Below are positions 54,782-63,867 of a stretch of 64,000 nucleotides of DNA, piece by piece. A program made the translations under genes and the position numbers. Source of the stretch: Sulfurovum sp. XGS-02 (lineage in GTDB: Bacteria > Campylobacterota > Campylobacteria > Campylobacterales > Sulfurovaceae); contig NZ_CP093312.1 of NCBI RefSeq assembly GCF_023213175.1, positions 1,922,001 to 1,986,000 of the forward strand, in the 5' to 3' direction. The notes beneath the pieces are model-generated. The model was not told the origin of the DNA and did no database searches. It saw only the letters and a program-made list of their open reading frames with translations. Numbering within the stretch: position 1 is the first letter of the stretch; each line of letters opens with the position of its first letter.

Positions 54782-55621
54782 TTAAGTAGCATGCACCTTT
54801 GACATATTTAAACTCACGGTTGTTCCAACGCCTTTTTCCGACTTGAAATGGATCTCTATGCCCTCTTCATCACAATATGCTTTGACCAGAGCAAGTCCTA
54901 TGCCATCCCCGTCTTTTCTATCATCTGCCTGATAATAGCGTTCATGTACACGTAAAAGTTCTGTGGTTCCCATGCCCACACCCTGATCTTCCACACTTAA
55001 GATATGGTTGTTCAATGTCACAAGTATCGGTGCATCTTTGGAAGAGTACTTCATTGCATTGGAGACAATATTGTCAAACATCTGTTCAAAACCTATCTTG
55101 TCCACTTCTATCTCATACTGTTCTAAATTGAGTTCAAAAGGATTTCGTTTCTGATCTTTAAATACTTCAACCCGCTCTTCAATTAACGATTGAAGATCAA
55201 ACCGCTCTTTTTCTATCGTATGCATCTCTTTATGGATGCTGTAGACCAACTCATCATAGAGCTTTTTGAGTCTTACACTGGCATCTTCTATACGCTTGAT
55301 ACGCTTTAAAGACTTCTCATCTTCCATTGTTTTTTTTAACATGGATGTATTGGCTTTGATCGTAGAAAGAGGGATATTAAGTTCATGAATAATATCATTG
55401 GTCAAAGAAGTCAGTGTATCTTCCATCTGTTTTTTAGGTGCAAAGATCAGTGTAGAGAGCACATATCCCCATCCTATGGCCACCAGCAAAACCAAAGCAC
55501 CTGCGATAAAAAAATTAAACTCAGTGATATTCCAATTGCCTAAAAAACGATACACTGCAGTCAGCAGCGTAAACATAGTCACAAAGTAGATGACCGTACC
55601 AAAAATGATCTCTTTTCTCAT
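54782..55621 (-). CDS. Sensor histidine kinase with minimal periplasmic loop
   Basis: A 279-residue kinase. Two membrane helices (about 7-25 and 37-58) are joined by only about 11 residues, so there is no extracytoplasmic sensor domain; this is the intramembrane-sensing layout. The phospho-acceptor box is DIIHELNIPLSTIK (Asn in place of the usual Lys), the N-box DNIVSNAMKYSS and the G-box GDGIGLALVKAYC. The start overlaps the stop of the response regulator gene by 4 bases. Signal unknown; a partner membrane protein may supply it. Confidence 0.86.
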   Translation of the reverse strand: MRKEIIFGTVIYFVTMFTLLTAVYRFLGNWNITEFNFFIAGALVLLVAIGWGYVLSTLIFAPKKQMEDTLTSLTNDIIHELNIPLSTIKANTSMLKKTMEDEKSLKRIKRIEDASVRLKKLYDELVYSIHKEMHTIEKERFDLQSLIEERVEVFKDQKRNPFELNLEQYEIEVDKIGFEQMFDNIVSNAMKYSSKDAPILVTLNNHILSVEDQGVGMGTTELLRVHERYYQADDRKDGDGIGLALVKAYCDEEGIEIHFKSEKGVGTTVSLNMSKVHAT

Positions 55622-56271
55622 TTAATGCTCATCTGGTACCCTACCCCGCGTACATTCTGTATCTGGGTAGGAAAATATTTTTTAAGTTGCGCGATATAGA
55701 CTCTCAACGCCCCGTCACTTGCTTCTTCCGAAGAGCTCCAAAGACGCTCTTTGATCTGCTCTAAAGGAACCACACGTCCCTGACCTTCCAACAATGTCAG
55801 AAGAAGTTCACTCCCTTTAAGACTCAACTCCAGTGCCTTATCATTCTGGTACAGGGTCTTTGTCAAGATATCGAACCGATACGTCCCTATCTGTACGATC
55901 TGACTGCGTACCTGTCTACGTAACACCGCCTGTATACGTAAGAAAAGCTCATCCAGATCGACAGGCTTATGGATGTAATCATCCCCTCCTTTTTCAAACC
56001 CCTCTTTTAGCGATGCCTTATCTTCTCTGGATGTAATAAAGATACAAGGGGTCTCATCACCGCTTTGTCGTAATTTTTCTAAAAGTTCAAAACCGTTTTC
56101 ATACGGTAGATTAACATCAAAAAGATAGAGATCAAATACATGTTCATAGGTAAGGTCCAGTGCAGTGTAAGGATCTAAAGCACAATGCAGGATATGCCCC
56201 TCTTCCTCTAAAAAGTCTTCCAGGGTTTCATTGAACAGTTTGTCATCTTCTAATACCAGTATCCGTGCCAA
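55618..56271 (-). CDS. OmpR-family response regulator
   Basis: A 217-residue regulator: receiver domain with LVLEDD, phospho-acceptor Asp in DLYLFDVNLPYENG, Ser/Thr in CIFITSRED and Lys in HKPVDLDEL; then a winged-helix domain ending QIQNVRGVGYQMSIK. The start is TTG at 56271 after AAGGA. It is the partner of the next kinase. The four direct-repeat boxes nearby have the half-site spacing used by this family, so it is the best candidate to bind them. No box is seen ahead of its own gene. Confidence 0.88.
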   Translation of the reverse strand: MARILVLEDDKLFNETLEDFLEEEGHILHCALDPYTALDLTYEHVFDLYLFDVNLPYENGFELLEKLRQSGDETPCIFITSREDKASLKEGFEKGGDDYIHKPVDLDELFLRIQAVLRRQVRSQIVQIGTYRFDILTKTLYQNDKALELSLKGSELLLTLLEGQGRVVPLEQIKERLWSSSEEASDGALRVYIAQLKKYFPTQIQNVRGVGYQMSIK

Positions 56272-56382
56272 TGCTTTCCTTTTCTTTGATATTTCCTTTG
56301 TGATTATACCTCAAAGTTATTTACATGATAGGGCAATTTCATGCTATACTTCTATTCCATAGACCAGACGGAAGGTATATTG

Positions 56383-57039
56383 TTGAAACTCGATCAATCA
56401 TTTTTAAAACATAAAGAGGGGCAAATCTTGCTTCTTGGACTTATGTTATTAGGCGGCTACTTCATTCTTGTTTTACTTTGCGCTATTTTTTACTCAGATT
56501 ATTTTCAAGAACTGCTCAGTATCACGATCACGAATGTCATATTTGGACGAATGGCAGGACTCTCTATAGGTGTTGCCTCACAGATGAACACTACTTTTCT
56601 TGTGCTCTTCAACTTTTTCATTGAATCCATTATGGTGCTCATCTTATATCCGCTCTTCGTCTTCAGCTGGAACAAGCTTGACGTCCTCTCTTATCCGCCA
56701 CTTAGCCGATACCTGGAACGTTCTAAGATAAATGCCCATAAATATGAGCCCCTTATTAAACGCTACGGTGTTGTTGGACTCATTTTATTTGTATTGACAC
56801 CTTTTGCCATGACCGGTCCGGTGGCGGGAAGTTTTGTAGGATTTTTGATCGGATTTCGGCATCGTGTGACTCTGGCTATTGTACTTACAAGTACCTTTGT
56901 TGCTATTAATATATGGATCTATCTGATCAAGAATTTTGAAGAAGAACTGGTCGCATACAGTGACATACTGATGATAGGTGTATTCATAGCTATCGCTGTA
57001 TTGCTGTTGTGGTATTTTGTTAAGAAAAATTTTCGTTGA
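56383..57039 (+). CDS. Small-multidrug-export (Sm_multidrug_ex) family membrane protein
   Basis: A 218-residue membrane protein with about five helices. The family block is KYEPLIKRYGVVGLILFVLT, followed by PFAMTGPVAGSFVGFLIGF. No transport activity has been proven for the family. The TTG at 56383 has a strong ribosome site (GGAAGG, 7 bases). An ATG at 56341 is in frame but overlaps a TATACT -10-like box and lacks such a site. It is divergent from the two-component genes. Confidence 0.75.
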   Translation: MKLDQSFLKHKEGQILLLGLMLLGGYFILVLLCAIFYSDYFQELLSITITNVIFGRMAGLSIGVASQMNTTFLVLFNFFIESIMVLILYPLFVFSWNKLDVLSYPPLSRYLERSKINAHKYEPLIKRYGVVGLILFVLTPFAMTGPVAGSFVGFLIGFRHRVTLAIVLTSTFVAINIWIYLIKNFEEELVAYSDILMIGVFIAIAVLLLWYFVKKNFR

Positions 57040-57054
57040 AAATTTTTGTAGAGA

Positions 57055-57798
57055 CTACATAAACATCCCGCCATTCACTTTCAGTGTCTCACCTGTAATG
57101 TAAGAAGAGTGGTCAGAGAGTAAAAATGCTACGGCTTCAGCGACCTCTTTAGGTTCACCGAATCGACCCATTGGTATCTTGGCTGTGAACGCATCTTTTA
57201 CCTCATCTTTAAGCACATCCGTCATCTCTGTCGCGATAAAACCCGGAGTGATCGTATTGTAACGGATGTTTCTAGGTGCAGCTTCTATCGCAAAACTTTT
57301 TGTCATCGCGATCGTTCCGCCTTTACTTGCCGAATAATTCGTCTGTCCTGCATTCCCTGTTTCACCTACGATAGAAGAGATATTCACCACAGAACCAAAA
57401 CGCTTTTTCCCCATCACTTTGAGCGCTTCACGACACCCTATGAATGTGGATGTGAGGTTTGCATTGATCACATCCATGAACTCTTCCGTTTTCATACGCA
57501 TCGCCAGTTTATCTTTGGTAATACCTGCATTGTTTACAAGATACGCAAGTTCACCATCTGTTTCTACGATGCTCTTCACTGCTGCAACAAAAGCTTCATC
57601 ATCACTTACGTCAAAACCTATCACTTCAGCTTTCCCACCTTCAGCTTCTATGGCAGATTTTACAGCATTTGCTTCAGCCTCTCCGGAACGATAATTGATC
57701 CAAACTTTCAAACCAAAATTTGCAAGCCTTTTCGCTATCTCTGCACCTATCCCTCTGCTTGCTCCTGTGACTAAAACATTATGACCTGTAAATTTCAT
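57055..57798 (-). CDS. fabG: 3-oxoacyl-[ACP] reductase
   Basis: A 247-residue short-chain dehydrogenase that reduces 3-oxoacyl-ACP with NADPH. It has TGASRGIGAEIAKRL, NNAGITKDKLAMRM, the catalytic Ser and YxxxK in VNISSIVGETGNAGQTNYSA (Tyr, then SASKGG) and TPGFIATEMT. The ATG at 57798 follows AAAGGGTC. The gene is divergent from a TerB-like gene; an 11-bp inverted repeat with -10 elements on both strands lies between them. It is about 6 kb from acpP-fabF. Confidence 0.95.
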   Translation of the reverse strand: MKFTGHNVLVTGASRGIGAEIAKRLANFGLKVWINYRSGEAEANAVKSAIEAEGGKAEVIGFDVSDDEAFVAAVKSIVETDGELAYLVNNAGITKDKLAMRMKTEEFMDVINANLTSTFIGCREALKVMGKKRFGSVVNISSIVGETGNAGQTNYSASKGGTIAMTKSFAIEAAPRNIRYNTITPGFIATEMTDVLKDEVKDAFTAKIPMGRFGEPKEVAEAVAFLLSDHSSYITGETLKVNGGMFM

Positions 57799-57826
57799 TT
57801 TGACCCTTTTTTTATACTTTTGATAA

Positions 57827-57854
57827 AATTGTACCATGTTTTTATGGTACAATT
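57827..57854. promoter_or_regulatory. Divergent symmetrical promoter in an 11-bp inverted repeat
   Basis: AATTGTACCAT (57827-57837) and ATGGTACAATT (57844-57854) are perfect complements around GTTTTT. Each arm reads TGGTACAAT on its own strand, an extended -10, so one promoter could serve fabG and the other the 57872 gene. An operator at the same place is possible. Confidence 0.6.
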
Positions 57855-57871
57855 GCAGAAAGGACAGATGC

Positions 57872-58210
57872 ATGGAAAATAAAATTAAAAAATCAGTAGC
57901 TACCTTACTTGCCCATATCATCAAAATTGATGATAGGGATATCGAAAAAGAAAGCCCGCTTTATTGTAAACTGATGGAAATGGATTTTGGTTGCGGTCCT
58001 GAGGAAGCAAAAACATTTTTAAAAGAAACATTGCACGAAGAGTATGATCTTGATGAGCACATTGCCATTATCAATGAGGCTTTATGTGATGATAAACTCA
58101 GTAAGATGCATATCCTCGAACAGCTGAATCATATTATCTACTCAGATACGATCAAACCTAATGATTATGAGGAATTTGAAAAGATCAAAAAGGCGCTTTT
58201 TTCCTGCTGA
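57872..58210 (+). CDS. TerB-like small helical protein
   Basis: A 112-residue all-helical protein starting MENKIKKSVATLLAHIIKID. The pattern of an early helix followed by DRDIEKESPLYCKLM and a later DEHIAIINEALCDDKLSKMH repeats resembles the TerB/DjlA-N fold, which often binds metal or other proteins. The likeness is judged by eye. The ATG has the ribosome site AAGGACAG. It is divergent from fabG and convergent with gpmI, 12 bases apart. Confidence 0.65.
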   Translation: MENKIKKSVATLLAHIIKIDDRDIEKESPLYCKLMEMDFGCGPEEAKTFLKETLHEEYDLDEHIAIINEALCDDKLSKMHILEQLNHIIYSDTIKPNDYEEFEKIKKALFSC

Positions 58211-58222
58211 TCTGAAAGTGTC

Positions 58223-59701
58223 TTAGATCAGCGGTGCATCCATCTCTTCTGGTATCTCCAATCCCATCAATTTAAGGACCGTAGGTGCAACATTATTCAA
58301 CCCGCACCCCTCTTTCACTTCTGTTACACCTTCAGCGATAACAAAACACCATACTTCACCTACCGTATGGTTGGTCAAGATATGTCCTTCACTGTCTCTC
58401 ATCTCTTCACAGTTCCCATGATCAGAAGTAAGTACCACGGCATAACCATCCTCTTTTGCTTTACTGAGTATCAACCCCAGTTCCGTGTCCACGGCATGGA
58501 CTGCCTGGCGTGCTGCTTCATAGTTACCCGTATGACCTACCATATCTCCATTGGCAAAATTCACTACGATAAGATCATAAGACTCATCCATCGCCGTACG
58601 TACGGCTTCACCTACCTCTGGTGCAGACATCTCTGGTTTCATATCATAGGTTTTCACATCAGGGCTAGGGATGAGTACTCTGCTCTCTCCTACCATAGGC
58701 TCTTCCACACCGCCATTTAGAAAGAAGGTCACATGGGCATACTTTTCTGTTTCTGCTGTATGAAGTTGTCTCAGTCCTGCATCACTGACCACTTCTGCCA
58801 AGGTATGTTTCGGTGTCTCTTTAGGGAAAAGTATCGGGTAAGGAAATGTTGCATCATATTTTGTCATCGTTGCGATATTGAGCGGTATATCCTTGCATGC
58901 AAACTCATCAAAATGTGCATCTCCCAAAGCTGTTGTGATCTCCCGTACCCTGTCTGAACGGAAATTCGTCACAAGAACTACATCATCCTCTTCCATCCCA
59001 CCATATGCTCCAAAGGCAACAGGTTCCATAAACTCATCGGTTTCATTCTTTGCATAACTCGCATCAATATACGCTTCCGGGCTTAGTGATGTTGACGGTG
59101 CAGCCTCGGCAATAGCACGATACCCTTTTTCGACTCTCTCCCAACGGTTATCACGATCCATCGTAAAGAATCGGCCGCCTATGGTCGCGATGGAGATATC
59201 ATCATCACAGATCTCTTCTATTTGACTCACATAGGTTTTAGCTGAAGTAGGACTCACATCTCTACCATCTGTGATCAAATGTAAAAAGACATTTTTCCCT
59301 CTGTTTTTTGCAAGTTTTGCCAATCCGATCGTATGTTCTATATGGGAGTGCACGCCTCCATCACTCAGCAAACCTATCAAATGCACACGGTCACTCTTTC
59401 CTAAAATATCATTGAGTGCTTGGTTTTTTTCTATACTTCCATCTTCAAGTGCCAAAGAGATCTTGACCAGGTCCTGGTACAAAATACGACCAGAGCCTAT
59501 GGTCATATGCCCTACTTCAGAGTTTCCCATCTGTCCTTCAGGCAGTCCTACGCTCAAACCATGTGTAGAGATAAGTGCTCTTGGTGCTGTTTCAAAAAGT
59601 CTATCATAGGTAGGTTTTGTAGCGTCTTTAAATGCATTACATGTACTGTCAGGCTTACACCCGATACCATCGGTGATGATCAAAACTGTTTTTTGTTTCA
59701 T
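58223..59701 (-). CDS. gpmI: 2,3-bisphosphoglycerate-independent phosphoglycerate mutase
   Basis: Interconverts 2- and 3-phosphoglycerate with two Mn2+ ions. The 492-residue protein has the N-terminal metal Asp in [11 protein letters not shown], the phosphoserine in [14 protein letters not shown] near residue 60, [33 protein letters not shown] and [11 protein letters not shown] with the second metal set. The ATG at 59701 matches the family start; the frame remains open upstream without support. The gene is divergent from mraY. Confidence 0.95.
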   Translation of the reverse strand: MKQKTVLIITDGIGCKPDSTCNAFKDATKPTYDRLFETAPRALISTHGLSVGLPEGQMGNSEVGHMTIGSGRILYQDLVKISLALEDGSIEKNQALNDILGKSDRVHLIGLLSDGGVHSHIEHTIGLAKLAKNRGKNVFLHLITDGRDVSPTSAKTYVSQIEEICDDDISIATIGGRFFTMDRDNRWERVEKGYRAIAEAAPSTSLSPEAYIDASYAKNETDEFMEPVAFGAYGGMEEDDVVLVTNFRSDRVREITTALGDAHFDEFACKDIPLNIATMTKYDATFPYPILFPKETPKHTLAEVVSDAGLRQLHTAETEKYAHVTFFLNGGVEEPMVGESRVLIPSPDVKTYDMKPEMSAPEVGEAVRTAMDESYDLIVVNFANGDMVGHTGNYEAARQAVHAVDTELGLILSKAKEDGYAVVLTSDHGNCEEMRDSEGHILTNHTVGEVWCFVIAEGVTEVKEGCGLNNVAPTVLKLMGLEIPEEMDAPLI

Positions 59702-59789
59702 ATTTTTTCTTTTCGTAGTATTTAATTGAAATAATAGTAAAATAAACTTTCTTAAATCTTTAATACAAAATTTTAAACGAAAGTTGACC

Positions 59790-60848
59790 ATGCTATACGA
59801 ACTCTCCCAACTCTTAGATATTAATCTTTTCGGATACATCTCAGTACGTGCAGGCGTTGCATTTTTCCTCGCTTTTATGCTGACACTCTTTATCATGCCA
59901 AAATACCTTGCCTGGGCTATCTCAAAAAAAGCAAACCAACCCATCAGCAAATATGTCCCTGCACATGAAGGAAAACGTCATACGCCGACCATGGGGGGTG
60001 CAATATTCCTGGTCTCTACACTCATTGCTGCCTTACTTACGGTAGATCTATCCAACATTTACATACTTGGCGGCCTTATCACGCTCATAGGTTTTGGTTT
60101 GGTCGGGTTTAAAGATGACCTGGGAAAAGTACTTGCGGGGGACAACCTGCAAGGCCTAACACCGAAGGGAAAAATGGGATTACAGATCATCGTTGCAGCA
60201 GCTGCTACAGGCCTGCTTCTCTACGGAGGATTCCCTACAGAATTCTATATACCGTTTCTTAAAACACCTCTTTTTGATCTAGGGTATGCAGCCATTCCTT
60301 TTTGGGTACTTGTCTTCTTAGCTACGACCAATGCTGTCAACCTTACCGATGGGCTTGATGGACTGGCAACGGTACCCTCTATCATTGCATTGGTTTCACT
60401 CGGGCTGATCATCTATGTGACAGGCCATGCCATATTCAGTGAGTATCTGCTGGTTCCGAACATCAAAGGTGTGGGGGAAGTGATGATCCTTGCTGCCGCG
60501 CTTATCGGTGGTCTGTTTGGTTTCTTATGGTACAACTGCTACCCTGCAGAGATCTTCATGGGAGATACCGGCAGTCTTGCTATCGGTGGTTTTTTGGCCT
60601 ATCTTGCCATTTTAGGAAAAAGTGAGATCCTGCTTATCCTCATCGGTATCATCTTTGTCATTGAAACCGTCTCGGTGATACTACAGGTGGGAAGCTTCAA
60701 ACTGCGTGGGAAACGTGTCTTCCTCATGGCGCCTATTCATCACCATTTTGAACTCAAAAAATGGGCGGAAAACAAGATCATCATCCGTTTCTGGATGATC
60801 TCATTCATTGCAAACATACTTGCACTCATCTCCTTTAAGTTCAGATAA
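59790..60848 (+). CDS. mraY: Phospho-N-acetylmuramoyl-pentapeptide transferase
   Basis: An inner-membrane enzyme with about ten helices and 352 residues that makes lipid I. It has [16 protein letters not shown], the aspartate motifs [13 protein letters not shown] and [13 protein letters not shown], and [19 protein letters not shown], ending with HHHFELKKW. murD follows at 1 base. The pair supplies consecutive cell-wall steps, although the rest of the mur cluster is not here. Confidence 0.97.
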   Translation: MLYELSQLLDINLFGYISVRAGVAFFLAFMLTLFIMPKYLAWAISKKANQPISKYVPAHEGKRHTPTMGGAIFLVSTLIAALLTVDLSNIYILGGLITLIGFGLVGFKDDLGKVLAGDNLQGLTPKGKMGLQIIVAAAATGLLLYGGFPTEFYIPFLKTPLFDLGYAAIPFWVLVFLATTNAVNLTDGLDGLATVPSIIALVSLGLIIYVTGHAIFSEYLLVPNIKGVGEVMILAAALIGGLFGFLWYNCYPAEIFMGDTGSLAIGGFLAYLAILGKSEILLILIGIIFVIETVSVILQVGSFKLRGKRVFLMAPIHHHFELKKWAENKIIIRFWMISFIANILALISFKFR

Positions 60849-60849
60849 T

Positions 60850-62064
60850 ATGGAAAAGACAAAGCCCACACTCTTCGGCTACGGCCTCACTACCAAAGCG
60901 ATCGCTAAAAAACTAGGCGGCGGATGTACTTTTTTCGATGACAATGTCACAGAAGCCTATACTGACGAAGCAGGGAATCAGATCCTTCCTTCTGCGCTTT
61001 TTGATCCGGATAAAAGTCTTTTGGAAGTCACCACACCCAGCCTCAAACCCACTCACCCGCTGATCAGAGCTGCTAAAAACCTGCTCAGCGAATATGATTA
61101 CTTTGCCAAAGAGATGCCTTTTAGCATCTGGATATCGGGGACCAACGGTAAAACAACCACCACACAGATGCTTACGCACCTTTTGGCCAAACGCGGTGCC
61201 CTGAGCGGAGGGAACATCGGTACACCGTTGGCAGATCTTGATACCAATGCACCTATTTGGGTCTTGGAAAGCTCCTCGTTCGCTCTGCACCATACCAAAA
61301 CGGCCTCACCGGACATCTATCTTTTACTCCCTATCACACCCGATCATCTAGACTGGCATGAAACAGCTGAAGCGTACGAGGCAGACAAACTCAGACCTCT
61401 GCTCACTATGAAAGAAGGAGAACTGGCACTCCTGCCTAAAGGGCTGAACCTTCCAAAGACCCATGCCTATGTCGTTGAGTATGACAGCAACGCATTTATT
61501 GAAGCCTATTTTGGGCTGGATAGCTCTCAGTTACGCTTCAAAGGTGCTTTTTTACAGGATGCCCTACTAGCACTTGCCGTGACCAAAGTGCTTTTCGATG
61601 AAGCAGATTATGATCTGATGAATGCGTTTGTACTCGATGCCCACAGGCAAGAAGAGTTCAAAGATGATCAGGGAAGACTCTGGGTGAACGACTCCAAAGC
61701 AACCAATCTTGATGCTACGATACAGGCTGTCAAAGGATATGCCGACAAACATATTCATCTCATACTGGGTGGAGATGACAAAGGGGTAGACCTGACACCT
61801 CTTTTTGAGGTCATGGCACCGCTTAACCTTACACTATATACTATAGGGGCAAATTCTGACAAACTTTTGGTCCTTGCAAAGAGATACCATGTTAATGCTG
61901 TAGAGTCACAAACCATAGACAATGCAGTCAAACAGATAGATAAAGTCCATACACAAGAGAGTGTTGCCCTCTTATCTCCTGCTGCAGCCAGTTTTGATCA
62001 GTTCAACTCTTACAAGCACAGAGGTGAGACTTTTATAGAACTGGTGAAAAATTTAAAAAAATAA
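60850..62064 (+). CDS. murD: UDP-N-acetylmuramoylalanine-D-glutamate ligase
   Basis: MurD adds D-glutamate to UDP-MurNAc-Ala. The 404-residue protein has the ATP loop WISGTNGKTTTTQML near residue 97, GGNIGTPL, TPDHLDWHET, VNDSKATNLDAT and HLILGGDDKGVDLT. It is shorter than the E. coli enzyme (438), mainly in the N-terminal domain, as in relatives. The ATG at 60850 lies 1 base after mraY. Confidence 0.96.
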   Translation: MEKTKPTLFGYGLTTKAIAKKLGGGCTFFDDNVTEAYTDEAGNQILPSALFDPDKSLLEVTTPSLKPTHPLIRAAKNLLSEYDYFAKEMPFSIWISGTNGKTTTTQMLTHLLAKRGALSGGNIGTPLADLDTNAPIWVLESSSFALHHTKTASPDIYLLLPITPDHLDWHETAEAYEADKLRPLLTMKEGELALLPKGLNLPKTHAYVVEYDSNAFIEAYFGLDSSQLRFKGAFLQDALLALAVTKVLFDEADYDLMNAFVLDAHRQEEFKDDQGRLWVNDSKATNLDATIQAVKGYADKHIHLILGGDDKGVDLTPLFEVMAPLNLTLYTIGANSDKLLVLAKRYHVNAVESQTIDNAVKQIDKVHTQESVALLSPAAASFDQFNSYKHRGETFIELVKNLKK

Positions 62065-62148
62065 TTTATTTTGTCTGTTACATACTATTTTTTTAAGTTT
62101 ATGCAGTTATAATTCTATCCACTTAAACAGAGATCTTCTCTTTAAGTT

Positions 62149-62224
62149 GGCTCCATAGCTCAGTTGGTAGAGCAAAGGATTGAAAATCCTTGTGTCGGCG
62201 GTTCGATTCCGTCTGGCGCCACCA
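62149..62224 (+). tRNA. tRNA-Phe(GAA)
   Basis: A 76-base tRNA with anticodon GAA (62182-62184) and encoded CCA. Anticodon stem AAGGA/TCCTT, D-arm GCTC/GAGC and T-arm GGCGG/CCGTC are sound. In the acceptor stem GGCTCCA faces TGGCGCC, which leaves a T-C mismatch at pair 4-69. A TATAAT (62108-62113) lies 36 bases ahead. Confidence 0.93.
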
Positions 62225-62418
62225 TTATCTTTTATAATCACCCTCAAAATATTCATATCCATTAACCAAAACCTTCAAAAAGTAGTCATTTTTCTTAAAA
62301 ACAACGTCAAAATCGCTATTTTCTTATGCTGATTATTTGTATTGTTACCCCAAAACTCTACGTAAATACGACACCTCTTCACATTTATTAACTATTTGTT
62401 AACTAATTATTAATTTTA

Positions 62419-62448
62419 TTGACATTATTCAAGAATTTAGGTTATACT
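62419..62448 (+). promoter_or_regulatory. Strong promoter of the porin-like gene
   Basis: TTGACA (62419-62424), 18 bases, then TATACT (62443-62448). The ATG is 35 bases downstream with ribosome site AAGGAG. The preceding 190 bases are AT-rich intergenic DNA in which I see no gene. Confidence 0.7.
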
Positions 62449-62482
62449 TATGCTGTATTCAAACAAATTCAAGGAGATTACA

Positions 62483-63709
62483 ATGAAAAAAACATTATTA
62501 CTTTCAGTAGTAGCGTCAACAATGATCATGGCTGGTGGAGATATCGCTCCAGTTGAGCCAGTAGTAGAAGCACCGGCAGCAGCATCTGCATGGGAATTTA
62601 GTGGAAACGCGGTAGTTTATTACCAGACAGCTGACCAATGGTATGGAGACTACAGTCTTTTTGACCAAGAAGCATCAGCAGCAGACGCTGGTATCCAACT
62701 TAGAGCGACTAACAACGATGTAGTTGCTGGTATCGGTGCAGGTTTTGCAGTAAATGGACTTTCTACTCTTAACTTAGAAAATAGTGTAGTAAATGGTGTT
62801 ATGCAACTTACTGGAAACCCAGTAGCTGGAAATGATATTGATGATGTAACTGACGGTGGGTGGATCTCAGAAGCTTACTTGACTTACGGATTTGGTAACA
62901 CAAGCATCAAAGCGGGTCGTCAAACACTTCCAAAATCACTTTCTCCATTTGCATACTCAGAAAACTGGAATGTATTTGCAAACACATTTGATTCTGTATT
63001 AGTAGTAAACACTGATATTGAAAACACAACTATCGTTGGTGCATGGGTATATGGCGGTAACGTTAACTCTTTTGGAATGACTAACCTAACTGATTTCAAT
63101 GCATTGAATGATGATGATGGTGTATATATGTTAACACTACAAAACAAGTCAATCGCAGATTTAACATTGACAGGTTCTTACTACTATGGTTCTGAGCACA
63201 TTGGTGGAGAAGATACTCAAATTCTATGGGGTGATGCTGCATACGATGCAGGAAGCTTTGGTCTTGGTATCCAAGGTGGGACTTTGATGAATGATAGTTT
63301 TGTAGATGACATGACTGCATTTGGTGCAAAAATCACTACTGAAGTAAGTGGTTTCAACCTTATGGCTGCATACTCTGATGTACAAGATGGTGCAATGTTA
63401 CAACTAGGTGGAACAACTTCAGCACTTTATACTAATACAGTTGCAAACGAATTAGTTAATGGTCTTTTAGAAATAGATGCTTCTAAAATCCTTGTTGGTG
63501 CAGGTGTAGATGCACTTGGAGGAAACTTCAATGCTGCATATGCAATGACTGATTCTGATGTTACAGGTGATGTAAATGAGTTTGATCTTGTTTATTCAAC
63601 AAACCTTACAGATGCTCTAGGTCTAACTGCTGCTTACGTAAATATTGATGCAGATGCAATGACTGATTCACTTAACGTTGTACGTCTAATCGCAAACTAC
63701 AACTTCTAA
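62483..63709 (+). CDS. Major porin-like outer-membrane protein
   Basis: A 408-residue exported barrel protein. Signal peptide MKKTLLLSVVASTMIMAGG is followed by a short acidic Pro/Ala stretch and many amphipathic strands (AYLTYGFGNTSIKAGRQTLP, SFGLGIQGGTL). It ends RLIANYNF with terminal Phe. The GRQ motif after the loop and the overall layout resemble OprD- or MOMP-like porins of this group. Strong promoter, good ribosome site and a terminator indicate high expression as a single gene. Pore selectivity unknown. Confidence 0.82.
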   Translation: MKKTLLLSVVASTMIMAGGDIAPVEPVVEAPAAASAWEFSGNAVVYYQTADQWYGDYSLFDQEASAADAGIQLRATNNDVVAGIGAGFAVNGLSTLNLENSVVNGVMQLTGNPVAGNDIDDVTDGGWISEAYLTYGFGNTSIKAGRQTLPKSLSPFAYSENWNVFANTFDSVLVVNTDIENTTIVGAWVYGGNVNSFGMTNLTDFNALNDDDGVYMLTLQNKSIADLTLTGSYYYGSEHIGGEDTQILWGDAAYDAGSFGLGIQGGTLMNDSFVDDMTAFGAKITTEVSGFNLMAAYSDVQDGAMLQLGGTTSALYTNTVANELVNGLLEIDASKILVGAGVDALGGNFNAAYAMTDSDVTGDVNEFDLVYSTNLTDALGLTAAYVNIDADAMTDSLNVVRLIANYNF

Positions 63710-63736
63710 GAATCACTTCTTTAAGTTTTACTTGCT

Positions 63737-63774
63737 TTAGAGTTCAGGCTTTTGCCTGGCTCTAACCTCTTTTT
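63737..63774 (+). terminator. Rho-independent terminator of the porin-like gene
   Basis: TTAGAG (63737-63742) pairs with CTCTAA (63760-63765), and CAGGC with GCCTG inside, around a TTTT loop. CCTCTTTTT follows. Confidence 0.8.
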
Positions 63775-63867
63775 ACTTCTTAAATCCTTTTACATTTTTT
63801 CAACCTTATACATTTTTTTATCTTTTGGCTATAATGCTGAAAAAGTTTAAAATACAAATGAGTTTTA

